A DNA stretch of 64,000 nt from an uncultured Clostridia bacterium (GTDB taxonomy: Bacteria; Bacillota; Clostridia; Christensenellales; CAG-917). The position numbers and the translations under genes are program-made. Below the pieces are notes generated by a model that saw only the letters and a list, made by a program, of their open reading frames with translations, did not search any database and was not told where the DNA came from. Location: contig CAKQGN010000001.1 in NCBI GenBank assembly GCA_934233745.1, forward strand, positions 496,001 through 560,000, in the 5' to 3' direction. Position 1 is the stretch's first letter; the number at the start of each line of letters is the position of its first letter. Positions 25,001 through 31,356 of this stretch are shown here, piece by piece.

Positions 25001-26625
25001 TATTCCGCATAGGCGACTTGGAATGTTGCGTCGTTAAATGCGGGAGCGGTGAAGACATTGTGGCTCGGCACTTCTTTGAAGGGGCGAGCGATGCCGTTTG
25101 CGTCTTGGAGATCGTCGAGGCAGTATACGGATGAAATGCATGTTTCGCCGAGTTTGCCGTCAAAATCGTATCTTTCGAGAGTGGTGTATCTTCTGGGAGA
25201 GTAATAGCTCACGCAGGAACCCGTTTGGAAGTCGTAAAGCGTTCTGCCTTCGACATCGGTGTAAGTCATTGCGTCGCAAACGTGCATATGTCCCGTAAAG
25301 ACATAGCGGGCACCCATATCGAGCAAGCGTTTTGCGGTGTTTTCCCAGTTGTAAACGGTGAAATCTTTGAGGATTTCGTCTTCCATTTCCCAGTGCGGAA
25401 GAGCGTTTTGGTGGAAGCAGCTTATGATGGTTTTTTCACCGAGGGTGGCTTTTGCGTTTTGATCTGCGCAGAATTTTTGCATCCAATCAAGAACGCCTTC
25501 GGTCAGTCTGCCTCCGCAAAGGTGGTCAAGACCTGTCGAGCGGAACACAACCGCATTGTCTGAGGAAAAATCGGGAACTATCGTGGTTGACGTGTCCACT
25601 GCGCCTTCTGCGGTTGCTCCGTAATAAGTGTATGCTGTGCCGTTTGCTTGTTTTTTGTCTTTGAGAACTTCGTATTCTGCGGCGTTGACTCTTACGTATG
25701 CTCCGACGTCTGCGGATTCTCTGTCGTGAGCGTCGATGACCATAAACGCATAGTCGTTGTGATTTCCGTCTGCAATTTCGACAGAGAGGGAAAGAGCATT
25801 GCTGACATCGCCGATTTTATAGTACTCTTTGAGCTTGTCGGCAGTCGTTCCGCCGGACATATTTCTTACCGCTTCGAGATGCTCGTTGTAATAGTGAATT
25901 TCAAGACCTTTTGCGTTGGTGGAGGGGATATACGTCGTGGTGTATTTGCCATACCAATAGTTTTCGGGCAGATAGTCGGTGAGTTTGATTGCTCCTCCGC
26001 TTCCGTCAAGGTTTGCATCGGGGTAGCCCAAACCTGCAAACACGAGAGCGAATTGCATCGAACTCAAAGCGTCGGAAACACGCTTCGAACCGTCGGTTTT
26101 GGAGTAGAGTGCGCCCGACGTGTTGTAAAGGTCGTGGTTGCCCGGCGTTGCGAAAACCTGGAAGTCGGTGTATTGGGGATATTTGTAGCTTAAAGCCCTG
26201 ACGGTGTTTTGCAAGTATCTCAAAGCGTTTGCAACGTCAACGAGAGCTTTGACTTCGCCGTTTTTGCTGAGGTCGCCCGTTGCAAAGACGTATGTAGGCG
26301 CAATGCCTTTCTTTGCATCTTCGATGAATGCTTCGATCTGCTGTTTGAGGATCATTCCGCTTTCCATAACGAGTTTCGTGTCGCCTGTCATGGAATTGTA
26401 GAAGTCGCTCGTCTTGTAATCGGAGCTGTTGATGTCCTGATAACACTCGTCGACGGGGAAGTAGTGAATATCGCTGAATTGACCGATTTCAAGTCTATCC
26501 ACCGGCGATTTTGCAGTATCGGCAGTTGCAATGCCCGCAATCGAGAATGTCATGACGCTTGCAAGCACGATTGCAAGAGTTGCGACAAACACCAGTGGCA
26601 GGCGTTTTTGCAGTTTGTTGCTCAT
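22039..26625 (-). CDS. Giant cell-surface protein with two metallophosphoesterase domains
   Basis: A 1528-residue secreted, membrane-anchored protein. It starts with a signal peptide (KRLPLVFVATLAIVLASVMTFSIA) and ends with a hydrophobic anchor and the basic tail AKKKKAKLSA. The first calcineurin-like domain spans about residues 45-520: FSDIHYFP, FATGDLSKNG, TPGNHDLY, SCFHQN and FTGHMHVCD supply the metal ligands. A long, mainly helical middle of about 450 residues follows, then a beta-rich region near 990-1180 resembling the N-terminal domain of purple acid phosphatases, then a second phosphoesterase domain (LNAGDMCDNG, TAGNHENK, LMHKSLYS, FGGHDHTYTTTYL, about 1190-1450). Both sites look intact. 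GGAGGAAAT precedes the ATG. It has its own terminator and no operon partner. It may release phosphate or cleave phosphodiesters outside the cell; the substrate is unknown. Confidence 0.88.
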   Translation of the reverse strand: MSNKLQKRLPLVFVATLAIVLASVMTFSIAGIATADTAKSPVDRLEIGQFSDIHYFPVDECYQDINSSDYKTSDFYNSMTGDTKLVMESGMILKQQIEAFIEDAKKGIAPTYVFATGDLSKNGEVKALVDVANALRYLQNTVRALSYKYPQYTDFQVFATPGNHDLYNTSGALYSKTDGSKRVSDALSSMQFALVFAGLGYPDANLDGSGGAIKLTDYLPENYWYGKYTTTYIPSTNAKGLEIHYYNEHLEAVRNMSGGTTADKLKEYYKIGDVSNALSLSVEIADGNHNDYAFMVIDAHDRESADVGAYVRVNAAEYEVLKDKKQANGTAYTYYGATAEGAVDTSTTIVPDFSSDNAVVFRSTGLDHLCGGRLTEGVLDWMQKFCADQNAKATLGEKTIISCFHQNALPHWEMEDEILKDFTVYNWENTAKRLLDMGARYVFTGHMHVCDAMTYTDVEGRTLYDFQTGSCVSYYSPRRYTTLERYDFDGKLGETCISSVYCLDDLQDANGIARPFKEVPSHNVFTAPAFNDATFQVAYAEYKKATTEADKEAKWAAVVATNPDYLAYMINYDKMNAMNYNDYINEQIYSILVERVVDHFINQSTIDSLVGTVMNMIGGDNTVLGIVRSTLFADFKRGETERDIYGNMEPSEKKEALNGLVKYILDTVLKGVTYTHNGVEYNSALDLVNAVVNEVLAWNYGDDSIKSTVNPANSGKMNIKDVAAFIMTAHTMGIEISLDETAESIKAVFGEEKAVEEGKDYLFKHPFNPTYRLRMVAAVKDMQEQLLSGKFVKDLLKTLLDPIFTEDGSLLKTILNHHFNFKDAVEKGYITEAAFAHLKKGLGTQLPSVLKNPLVSSFLSSLGVEISLPDNYSINAEDFVLVNVINDLLPAIKTLVAKLLGFSLEGPDVISIVQNFLDSYLVDSFYKGLGGIANDIVITFSTDVYPDLDDFAHPNKPSYYQPDKAYEKDGVRLSYLSTLNKVSTVGAAFNAATQQNGRVPSRVTANFDTANGTTSYTIKFYTEENVYGTFRLLDEKGNIIGEVGTSQAKAFAEYAKNKTDYLDVKEYKELANGINATVFTQTKPQYIPLIDLGLLCLTHGEIMDDDDNPYVYGDRDKAVANSVIYYNCTTVTINGLEAGKTYYYDILGNYETDKTNYFSLLDFIKNDGYVGNALKFTTAADRSVDVFEFLTVADIQGMIQSMYDESHEAVEALLKDERVNTFDFILNAGDMCDNGKNFNQWGMALNTYQDLTLNSSMFFTAGNHENKTGSIDRFFNYTVKDGANVKQIENNYYSFDYANAHFTVLDTNDASSEGLGTAQLEWLENDLKNTDAKWKFVLMHKSLYSAGSHAFDGEVKAMRTQLGTIFAENGVNVVFGGHDHTYTTTYLVDKDGNAVDKTSKDGVRYTGDGVLYVTLGTLGTKFYNYRENDMTTPKFNDNGSILHTLDSQTFGKVKVDGETITFTGYYFNRTTGKIDQIGQSTVLGTTPIKNNKLMVILLSTLIPGAAVIGVGTGLGIHFAKKKKAKLSA

Positions 26626-26846
26626 ATTTCCTCCTTATGCACGCGTGGGCGCGCAAATTGTTCTTTACTTTACGATTGTACATTAAAATATAATTAAAAT
26701 CAATATGCAAGTTTGCAAAAATCGTATACCAAATCCGATTTTGTTCGATAGTTTACAGTTTGATTGATATTTTGCTGAAAAATCGATATATTATTTTAAT
26801 ATCGTAAAAAAATCAAAAATAATTTTGTAAATATCTCAAAAATATA

Positions 26847-26875
26847 TTGACAAAAACGGTAGCGGAGAATATTAT
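26847..26875 (+). promoter_or_regulatory. Sigma-A promoter of the metal-sensor gene
   Basis: TTGACA (26847-26852), 17 nt, TATTAT (26870-26875). The operator starts 10 nt downstream, at the expected transcription start. The rest of the 26626-26846 gap is AT-rich and presumably holds the promoter of the divergent surface-protein gene. Confidence 0.85.
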
Positions 26876-26885
26876 ATATATGAAC

Positions 26886-26903
26886 ATTTGAATAACAGTT
26901 CAA
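26886..26903 (+). promoter_or_regulatory. ArsR/SmtB-type operator, site 1
   Basis: ATTTGAATAACAGTTCAA contains TTGAA-N6-TTCAA, the kind of dyad bound by SmtB/CadC repressors. It covers the predicted start of transcription of the repressor gene. The same motif recurs at 27298-27315. Confidence 0.8.
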
Positions 26904-26917
26904 GTGTCGGAGAAAAA

Positions 26918-27247
26918 ATGACACATACAATTGACGAAAACACCAAAACAACCGCGATCCCTGACGAAGATGTCGTTGCGTCGCTTTCCGAGCTTTTTAA
27001 GGCGCTCGGAGATCCTACTCGCGTGAAAATTTTAAGCTGTCTTCAAATCAGCGATATGAACGTAGGTGACATTGCCGACAAGCTTGGTATGACAACGTCG
27101 GCTGTTTCCCACCAACTCCGAGTGCTTCGTGCAATCAAACTCGTCAAAGGCACAAAAGAGGGAAAAGAAGTCAGATATTCTCTTGACGACGACCATGTTA
27201 CGCTCATCATGCAATGCGGTCTGACTCACGTCAACGAGGAAAGATAA
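26918..27247 (+). CDS. ArsR/SmtB-family metal-responsive repressor
   Basis: A 109-residue winged-helix repressor, with FKALGDPTRVKILSCL, the recognition region DKLGMTTSAVSHQLRVLRAIKLVKGTKEGKEVRYSL and a C-terminal alpha-5 helix. Alpha-5 carries D-x-H, then H eleven residues later, then E three after that (LDDDHV...GLTHVNE), the exact spacing of the zinc site of SmtB. The N-terminal cysteines of the CadC alpha-3N cadmium/lead site are absent. A zinc (or cobalt) sensor is therefore most likely. GGAG precedes the ATG at 26918. The gene has its own operator and terminator and lies just upstream of an HMA protein and a P1B ATPase that carry a matching operator. Confidence 0.93.
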   Translation: MTHTIDENTKTTAIPDEDVVASLSELFKALGDPTRVKILSCLQISDMNVGDIADKLGMTTSAVSHQLRVLRAIKLVKGTKEGKEVRYSLDDDHVTLIMQCGLTHVNEER

Positions 27248-27263
27248 ACAAAACAGAAAAACG

Positions 27264-27289
27264 CAGGGTGAAAAACCCCTGATTTTTTT
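27264..27289 (+). terminator. Terminator of the repressor gene
   Basis: CAGGG (27264-27268) pairs with CCCTG (27277-27281), followed by seven T. It separates the repressor transcript from the next promoter. Confidence 0.75.
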
Positions 27290-27316
27290 GAGAGTATATT
27301 TGAATAGTTGTTCAAT
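27288..27316 (+). promoter_or_regulatory. Promoter with embedded operator, site 2
   Basis: TTGAGA (27288-27293), 17 nt, TTCAAT (27311-27316). The operator dyad ATTTGAATAGTTGTTCAA (27298-27315) fills the spacer and overlaps the -10 box, so a bound repressor should block polymerase. A further half-site-like CTGTTCAACAA lies at 27324-27334. Confidence 0.75.
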
Positions 27317-27393
27317 AATCCAACTGTTCAACAAACAGACAACATAGGATTTTACCCGCAAGGGAAGTATATAAGTCGGAAAGGAGAAACAAA

Positions 27394-27612
27394 ATGAAAA
27401 AAGTTTTTAGACTCGAAGATCTCGATTGCGCAAACTGCGCCGCAAAAATGGAATGTGCAATTCAAAAACTTGACGGAGTCAATGCCGCTTCGGTAAGTTT
27501 TATGTCGCAACGTTTGTCAATCGATGCAGACGACGAATGTTTTGACGAAATAATGGACAAAGTTGAAAAAGTCTGCAAAAAAATCGAACCCGATTGCGTT
27601 ATCGTCAGATAA
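27394..27612 (+). CDS. Stand-alone heavy-metal-associated (HMA) protein
   Basis: A 72-residue ferredoxin-like HMA domain: KVFRLEDLDCANCAAKMECAIQKL with the metal-binding DCANCA motif, then VNAASVSFMSQRLSIDAD. It corresponds to the N-terminal metal-binding domain usually fused to zinc/cadmium P1B ATPases; here it is a separate gene 54 nt before an ATPase that lacks that domain, so it probably acts as its detached metal-binding module or chaperone. AAAGGAGAAACAAA precedes the ATG. The acidic residue before the CxxC is common in the zinc/cadmium branch. Expression should be controlled by the repressor through operator site 2. Confidence 0.92.
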   Translation: MKKVFRLEDLDCANCAAKMECAIQKLDGVNAASVSFMSQRLSIDADDECFDEIMDKVEKVCKKIEPDCVIVR

Positions 27613-27666
27613 TGATGGATTTTGCGTGCATCTGTTCTATGAAAACGTGCCAATAAAATTGCAACT

Positions 27667-29616
27667 ATGAAAAAAATCAAATTATCAAAGAAAGAAAAAA
27701 AGAATCTCATCCGCATAGGCGTTGCGCTTTTTATGTTTTTTGTTATTCTTATCGTTGACAAAACAATCGGACTTGCGACGTCGGTTGGCGGAAAATACGG
27801 TTGGCTTTTGCCGTTCTTCCTATATTTTGCCGTTTATATGGTCATCGGTTACGATGTTTTGTACAAAGCGGGAAGAGGAATATTTCACGGACAAGTTCTC
27901 GATGAAAATTTGCTTATGTGCGTTGCCTCTCTCGGCGCGTTTGCGCTTGGCATTTATACGAGCGTGACGGGGAGAGCGCAGGAAGGTTTCGATGAAGGAT
28001 GCGCCGTATTGTTGTTTTATCAGGTCGGCGAATTCTTCCAAAGCTATGCAACCGGAAAATCCAGAAAGTCGATTTCCGCACTTATGGATATTCGTCCCGA
28101 TTACGCAAATGTAAAAAGGGAAGACGACATAGTGGAACAGGTCGATCCCTCTGAAGTCAAGGTGGGTGATATTATCGTTGTTTACCCCGGTGAAAAAGTA
28201 CCTCTTGACGGAGTAATTGTCAGCGGCTCAACCATTCTCGACACCAAAGCATTGACGGGTGAATCTCTGCCGAGGGAGCTTTTCGAAGGGGATGAGATAA
28301 TCAGCGGTTGCGTCAATTTGACATCTCAAATCGAGGTTGAAGTGACAAAAGTATTCTATGATTCGACCGTTTCTAAAATACTTGACCTCGTTGAAAACGC
28401 TTCAAGCAAAAAATCCAAAGCCGAAAACTTTATCACGAGATTTGCAAAATATTACACTCCGAGCGTTGTTGCGGCTGCCGTTTTGCTTGCCGTCATAGGC
28501 GGCGCGGTCAGCAAAGATTGGTATACCTGGATATACAGAGGACTAAGTTTTTTGGTTGTTTCGTGTCCGTGTGCGCTTGTCGTGTCAGTGCCGCTTTCCT
28601 TCTTTGCGGGCATCGGCGCGGCGTCGAGATTCGGTATTCTCATCAAGGGTAGCAACTATCTGGAACTGATGAGCAAAGCAAACATCTTTGTCTTTGATAA
28701 GACGGGTACGCTTACAAAAGGTAACTTTGCCGTCACCGACGTATCTCCTGCCGACAAAAAAGACGATATACTTCGCCTTGCCGCTATTGCCGAAAACGAT
28801 TCGAATCACCCCATTGCACGCTCAATCGCGGCTTGTTATGACGGTGAAATCGAGGGAGGTTATACTCTCACAAACGTTGCGGGATTCGGCGTTATAGCAA
28901 CAAAAGGCGACGATGCGATATATTGCGGCAACGAGAAACTTATGAAATCTTACGATATTCCGTATGTCGCGCACAACGGCGTAGGCACCGTCGTTTATGT
29001 CGCCCACAACAATGAATATGTCGGTTCGCTTCTTATCAGCGACGAAATCAAGGACGAATCGGCGTCTGCCGTTGCGGAGCTTAACAAAATGGGGTGTAAA
29101 ACGGTTATGCTTACAGGGGATAACGAGGCAATTGCATCCGATGTTGCTGCAAAAATTGGTCTTTCGGGCTACAAAGCCTCGCTTTTGCCTCAAAACAAGG
29201 TTGAAAACGTCGAGCAAATGCTCAAAGACAAGAAAAAAGACGAAGTTTTGTGCTTTGTCGGCGACGGCATCAACGACGCACCCGTGCTTATGCGCTCGGA
29301 TATCGGCATCGCAATGGGCGGTGTAGGGAGCGACGCGGCAATCGAGGCAAGCGACGTGGTGCTTATGCAAGACGATTTGACGGGAATATCAACCGCAAAA
29401 CGTATATCCAAAAAGACTATGCGTGTCGTTTACGAGAATATAGTCGGCTCGCTTGCCGTCAAACTTCTCATAATGGCACTCAGCGCAACGGGCGTTCTCG
29501 GCGCGGCGACGATGTGGATTGCGGTCATAGGCGACGTCGGCGTTGCAATCGCCGCAATCATCAACGCAATGCGCGTCAACAAAGGCTACAAAACAACCAT
29601 TAAAACACAAAAATAA
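27667..29616 (+). CDS. P1B-type heavy-metal ATPase, zinc/cadmium type
   Basis: Exports divalent heavy metals at the expense of ATP. The 649-residue protein has the transmembrane metal site motif VVSCPCALVVSVPLSFF, actuator motif TGES, phosphorylation motif DKTGTLTKG, nucleotide domain HP motif (SNHPIARS), GDGINDAPVLMRSDIGIAMG hinge, and a C-terminal helix pair. Six to eight membrane helices can be drawn. No N-terminal HMA domain is present; it is supplied by the preceding gene. The CPC motif with the zinc/cadmium-like C-terminal segment and the SmtB-type regulator point to zinc or cadmium (ZntA/CadA) rather than copper. No good ribosome site is visible, so translational coupling or a weak site is likely. 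Confidence 0.93.
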   Translation: MKKIKLSKKEKKNLIRIGVALFMFFVILIVDKTIGLATSVGGKYGWLLPFFLYFAVYMVIGYDVLYKAGRGIFHGQVLDENLLMCVASLGAFALGIYTSVTGRAQEGFDEGCAVLLFYQVGEFFQSYATGKSRKSISALMDIRPDYANVKREDDIVEQVDPSEVKVGDIIVVYPGEKVPLDGVIVSGSTILDTKALTGESLPRELFEGDEIISGCVNLTSQIEVEVTKVFYDSTVSKILDLVENASSKKSKAENFITRFAKYYTPSVVAAAVLLAVIGGAVSKDWYTWIYRGLSFLVVSCPCALVVSVPLSFFAGIGAASRFGILIKGSNYLELMSKANIFVFDKTGTLTKGNFAVTDVSPADKKDDILRLAAIAENDSNHPIARSIAACYDGEIEGGYTLTNVAGFGVIATKGDDAIYCGNEKLMKSYDIPYVAHNGVGTVVYVAHNNEYVGSLLISDEIKDESASAVAELNKMGCKTVMLTGDNEAIASDVAAKIGLSGYKASLLPQNKVENVEQMLKDKKKDEVLCFVGDGINDAPVLMRSDIGIAMGGVGSDAAIEASDVVLMQDDLTGISTAKRISKKTMRVVYENIVGSLAVKLLIMALSATGVLGAATMWIAVIGDVGVAIAAIINAMRVNKGYKTTIKTQK

Positions 29617-29704
29617 CCGATTAGATAGCCGAAATATGTTTATAATCTGACATATACGGCTTATCAAATCTCGCAAATAGTCATAATTTTCCCTATTCTA
29701 TAAG

Positions 29705-29736
29705 AAAAGCGGATTTGCAATTTGCAATCCGTTTTT
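29705..29736 (+). terminator. Terminator after the metal ATPase
   Basis: AAAAGCGGAT (29705-29714) pairs with ATCCGTTTTT (29727-29736) with one G-T wobble around a 12-nt loop. Confidence 0.75.
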
Positions 29737-29863
29737 CTATTATCGTCGTTAAGTATTGTTTCGATTCGGTATAAATAGAAAGAACTTGAAATGATTGCGA
29801 GAGAGCGATTGTGATATTCGCCGCTTCGTTTTGCATATTATATAGTGCGTAGAGAGGTGAATT

Positions 29864-29941
29864 ATGCATTTTATGGCACTTATGCTTGCAATACTCGGAT
29901 TGTTCGGTATGTTTGGATTCTTTGGCGGTCTTTGGTTTTAA
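29864..29941 (+). CDS. 25-residue hydrophobic micropeptide
   Basis: A short frame from ATG 29864 to TAA 29941 encodes 25 residues, almost all hydrophobic or glycine (starts MHFMALMLAI, ends GGLWF), that could form one membrane helix. The ribosome site is good (AGAGAGGTGA, 5-6 nt before ATG). AT-rich promoter-like sequence lies 25-45 nt upstream, though no clean -35/-10 pair is evident, and a strong hairpin terminator follows at 30021-30047. I do not know a family for it. It could be a membrane-acting regulator of the neighbouring metal pump or a type I toxin-like peptide; neither is shown. Confidence 0.5.
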   Translation: MHFMALMLAILGLFGMFGFFGGLWF

Positions 29942-29989
29942 CCGCTTCGGATTCTAATAAAACAGAGTTTTCGTTTTGGTCAAAACGTT

Positions 29990-30048
29990 CGTTCGATTCC
30001 GTTAAATCGATTTGAAATGAAAAAACACATCTAAAAGATGTGTTTTTA
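29990..30048. terminator. Terminator block, copy 1 of 2
   Basis: A 12-bp stem, AAAAACACATCT (30021-30032)/AGATGTGTTTTT (30036-30047), T-tracts on both strands. It serves the minus-strand phosphorylase and probably the micropeptide. The block including CGTTCGATTCC and GATTTGAAATGAAAAAA recurs at 31016-31076. Confidence 0.85.
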
Positions 30049-30072
30049 TTTACTTTGATATTGCGTTCAACG

Positions 30073-30834
30073 TCAGATTTCCATTGCAATTTTCAATGCG
30101 GCGTCAAACGTTGCCTTTTGAATATCGTGTTCCGTTTTGCCGCCGAGATTCGCTCGTTCCCAAGAATCGTCGTTCAACAAATCGCCCGAAAAGAAAAACG
30201 TATACAATTCAAATCCGTAATAATTGCAAATCGCTTGCAATCCAGACGATTCCATTTCAACGGAAACGCAACCTTCGCTTTTTCTTCGTCTTGCTTTGTC
30301 TTGCGTTTCCATATACATGGCGTCAGTCGTCCACGACCTTCCGACAACGTACGGCAAATTGTATTTTTGAAAGATTTTTGCAATTTTGTCGCAGTTTTTT
30401 ATTTCGATATAATCGGACGGCGGCATATAGTGATAAGAAAGCCCTTCGTCGCGATAGGAATGAGAGGGGACTATCAGTTTTCCGCTACATTTTTCCTTAT
30501 CCAAAACGCCGCACGAACCGTATACGATAAACTTGGTTGCGCCCGAAACATAATTTGCTTCGTACATAACGGACGCGGCAACGCACGAGCCGATAGGGCT
30601 CATATAAAACAAGAGTTTTTTCCCGTTGATTTCAAACAGATAAATATCGATGTGTCCGTTTGCCGTTGCCGAGTGACCTATGGGGTGGCTTTCGTATTTT
30701 TCCAAAAACATTGCCAAAACGTGCCTTGAAAACGACACAATGCAAACGTCGGCAAAAAATTTCTTTTCGCCGTAAAAAGCACTTATATCAATCAATGGTT
30801 TCGATTTGTCGTCAAATGAATCGATTATGCTCAT
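30073..30834 (-). CDS. Nucleoside phosphorylase, uridine phosphorylase-like
   Basis: Cleaves nucleosides with phosphate to give a free base and ribose 1-phosphate. The 253-residue protein belongs to the PNP/UDP phosphorylase family: FYMSPIGSCVAASVMYEA, the phosphate/sugar site KFIVYGSCGVLD, and the catalytic VSVEMESSGLQAICNYYG with the conserved MES motif. The FFFSGDLLND segment supplies the base-recognition Asp/Asn region. It is more similar in layout to uridine phosphorylases than to hexameric purine enzymes, but base specificity is not certain. It is a single gene with a terminator shared with the facing strand; 30835-30960 upstream is AT-rich with no other gene. Confidence 0.88.
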   Translation of the reverse strand: MSIIDSFDDKSKPLIDISAFYGEKKFFADVCIVSFSRHVLAMFLEKYESHPIGHSATANGHIDIYLFEINGKKLLFYMSPIGSCVAASVMYEANYVSGATKFIVYGSCGVLDKEKCSGKLIVPSHSYRDEGLSYHYMPPSDYIEIKNCDKIAKIFQKYNLPYVVGRSWTTDAMYMETQDKARRRKSEGCVSVEMESSGLQAICNYYGFELYTFFFSGDLLNDDSWERANLGGKTEHDIQKATFDAALKIAMEI

Positions 30835-31015
30835 ACTTTTTCCTATTTCCGTACAAGGTTATGCACGGTTTTGTGCTGTTTTTCGGATAATCCGATTGTT
30901 TCGGTCATTATATCATTTATCCTACGAGATGTAAACGGCAAAATTCTTTTGCATTAATGCAATGTGCAGAATTAGAGTAGGGCGCACAATTCATCGGATT
31001 TTCAGTTTTTCCGCT

Positions 31016-31076
31016 CGTTCGATTCCCTTAAAATGATTTGAAATGAAAAAAACACATCGTTGAGATGTGTTTTTAC
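31016..31076 (-). terminator. Terminator block, copy 2 of 2 (after tRNA-Glu)
   Basis: AAAACACATC (31049-31058)/GATGTGTTTT (31064-31073). On the minus strand the stem is followed by seven T. It is a near copy of 29990-30048, including the outer CGTTCGATTCC. Confidence 0.85.
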
Positions 31077-31079
31077 ATT

Positions 31080-31155
31080 TGGTACCCCCATAGGGAATCG
31101 AACCCTAGTTTCCGCCGTGAGAGGGCGACGTCTTGAACCGCTTGACCATGAGGGC
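31080..31155 (-). tRNA. tRNA-Glu (anticodon CTC), CCA encoded
   Basis: On the minus strand the cloverleaf reads acceptor GCCCTCA/TGGGGGT (with G-T wobbles), D-arm GGTCAAGCGGTTCAAGAC, anticodon stem TCGCC/GGCGG with loop CTCTCAC, T-arm TAGGG-TTCGATT-CCCTA, discriminator A and encoded CCA. The anticodon CTC reads GAG. Confidence 0.95.
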
Positions 31156-31296
31156 AAATCGATATTTCTTTGTGATAATAGCATAATTTTATGCTCTACG
31201 CAAGCAAAAATTTGTATATTTTCTCAAAAAAACTGCTTTTGGCGATCAACAACGGTTTTATTCGGTGATTATGATGAAAAAATATCAAATTCGGTA

Positions 31297-31325
31297 TTGA
31301 TTTTTGATTATCGATATTATAAAAT
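31297..31325 (+). promoter_or_regulatory. Promoter of the flavin oxidoreductase gene
   Basis: TTGATT (31297-31302), 17 nt, TAAAAT (31320-31325), then an AAGGAGAG ribosome site before the ATG at 31357. Confidence 0.7.
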
Positions 31326-31356
31326 ACATTTGTATTTAAAATATAAGGAGAGAATT

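Noticed and set aside
30040..30729. A 229-residue frame on the plus strand opposite the nucleoside phosphorylase
   Set aside because: It is the antisense shadow of a clear enzyme gene, starts within the terminator hairpin and has no ribosome site or motif.
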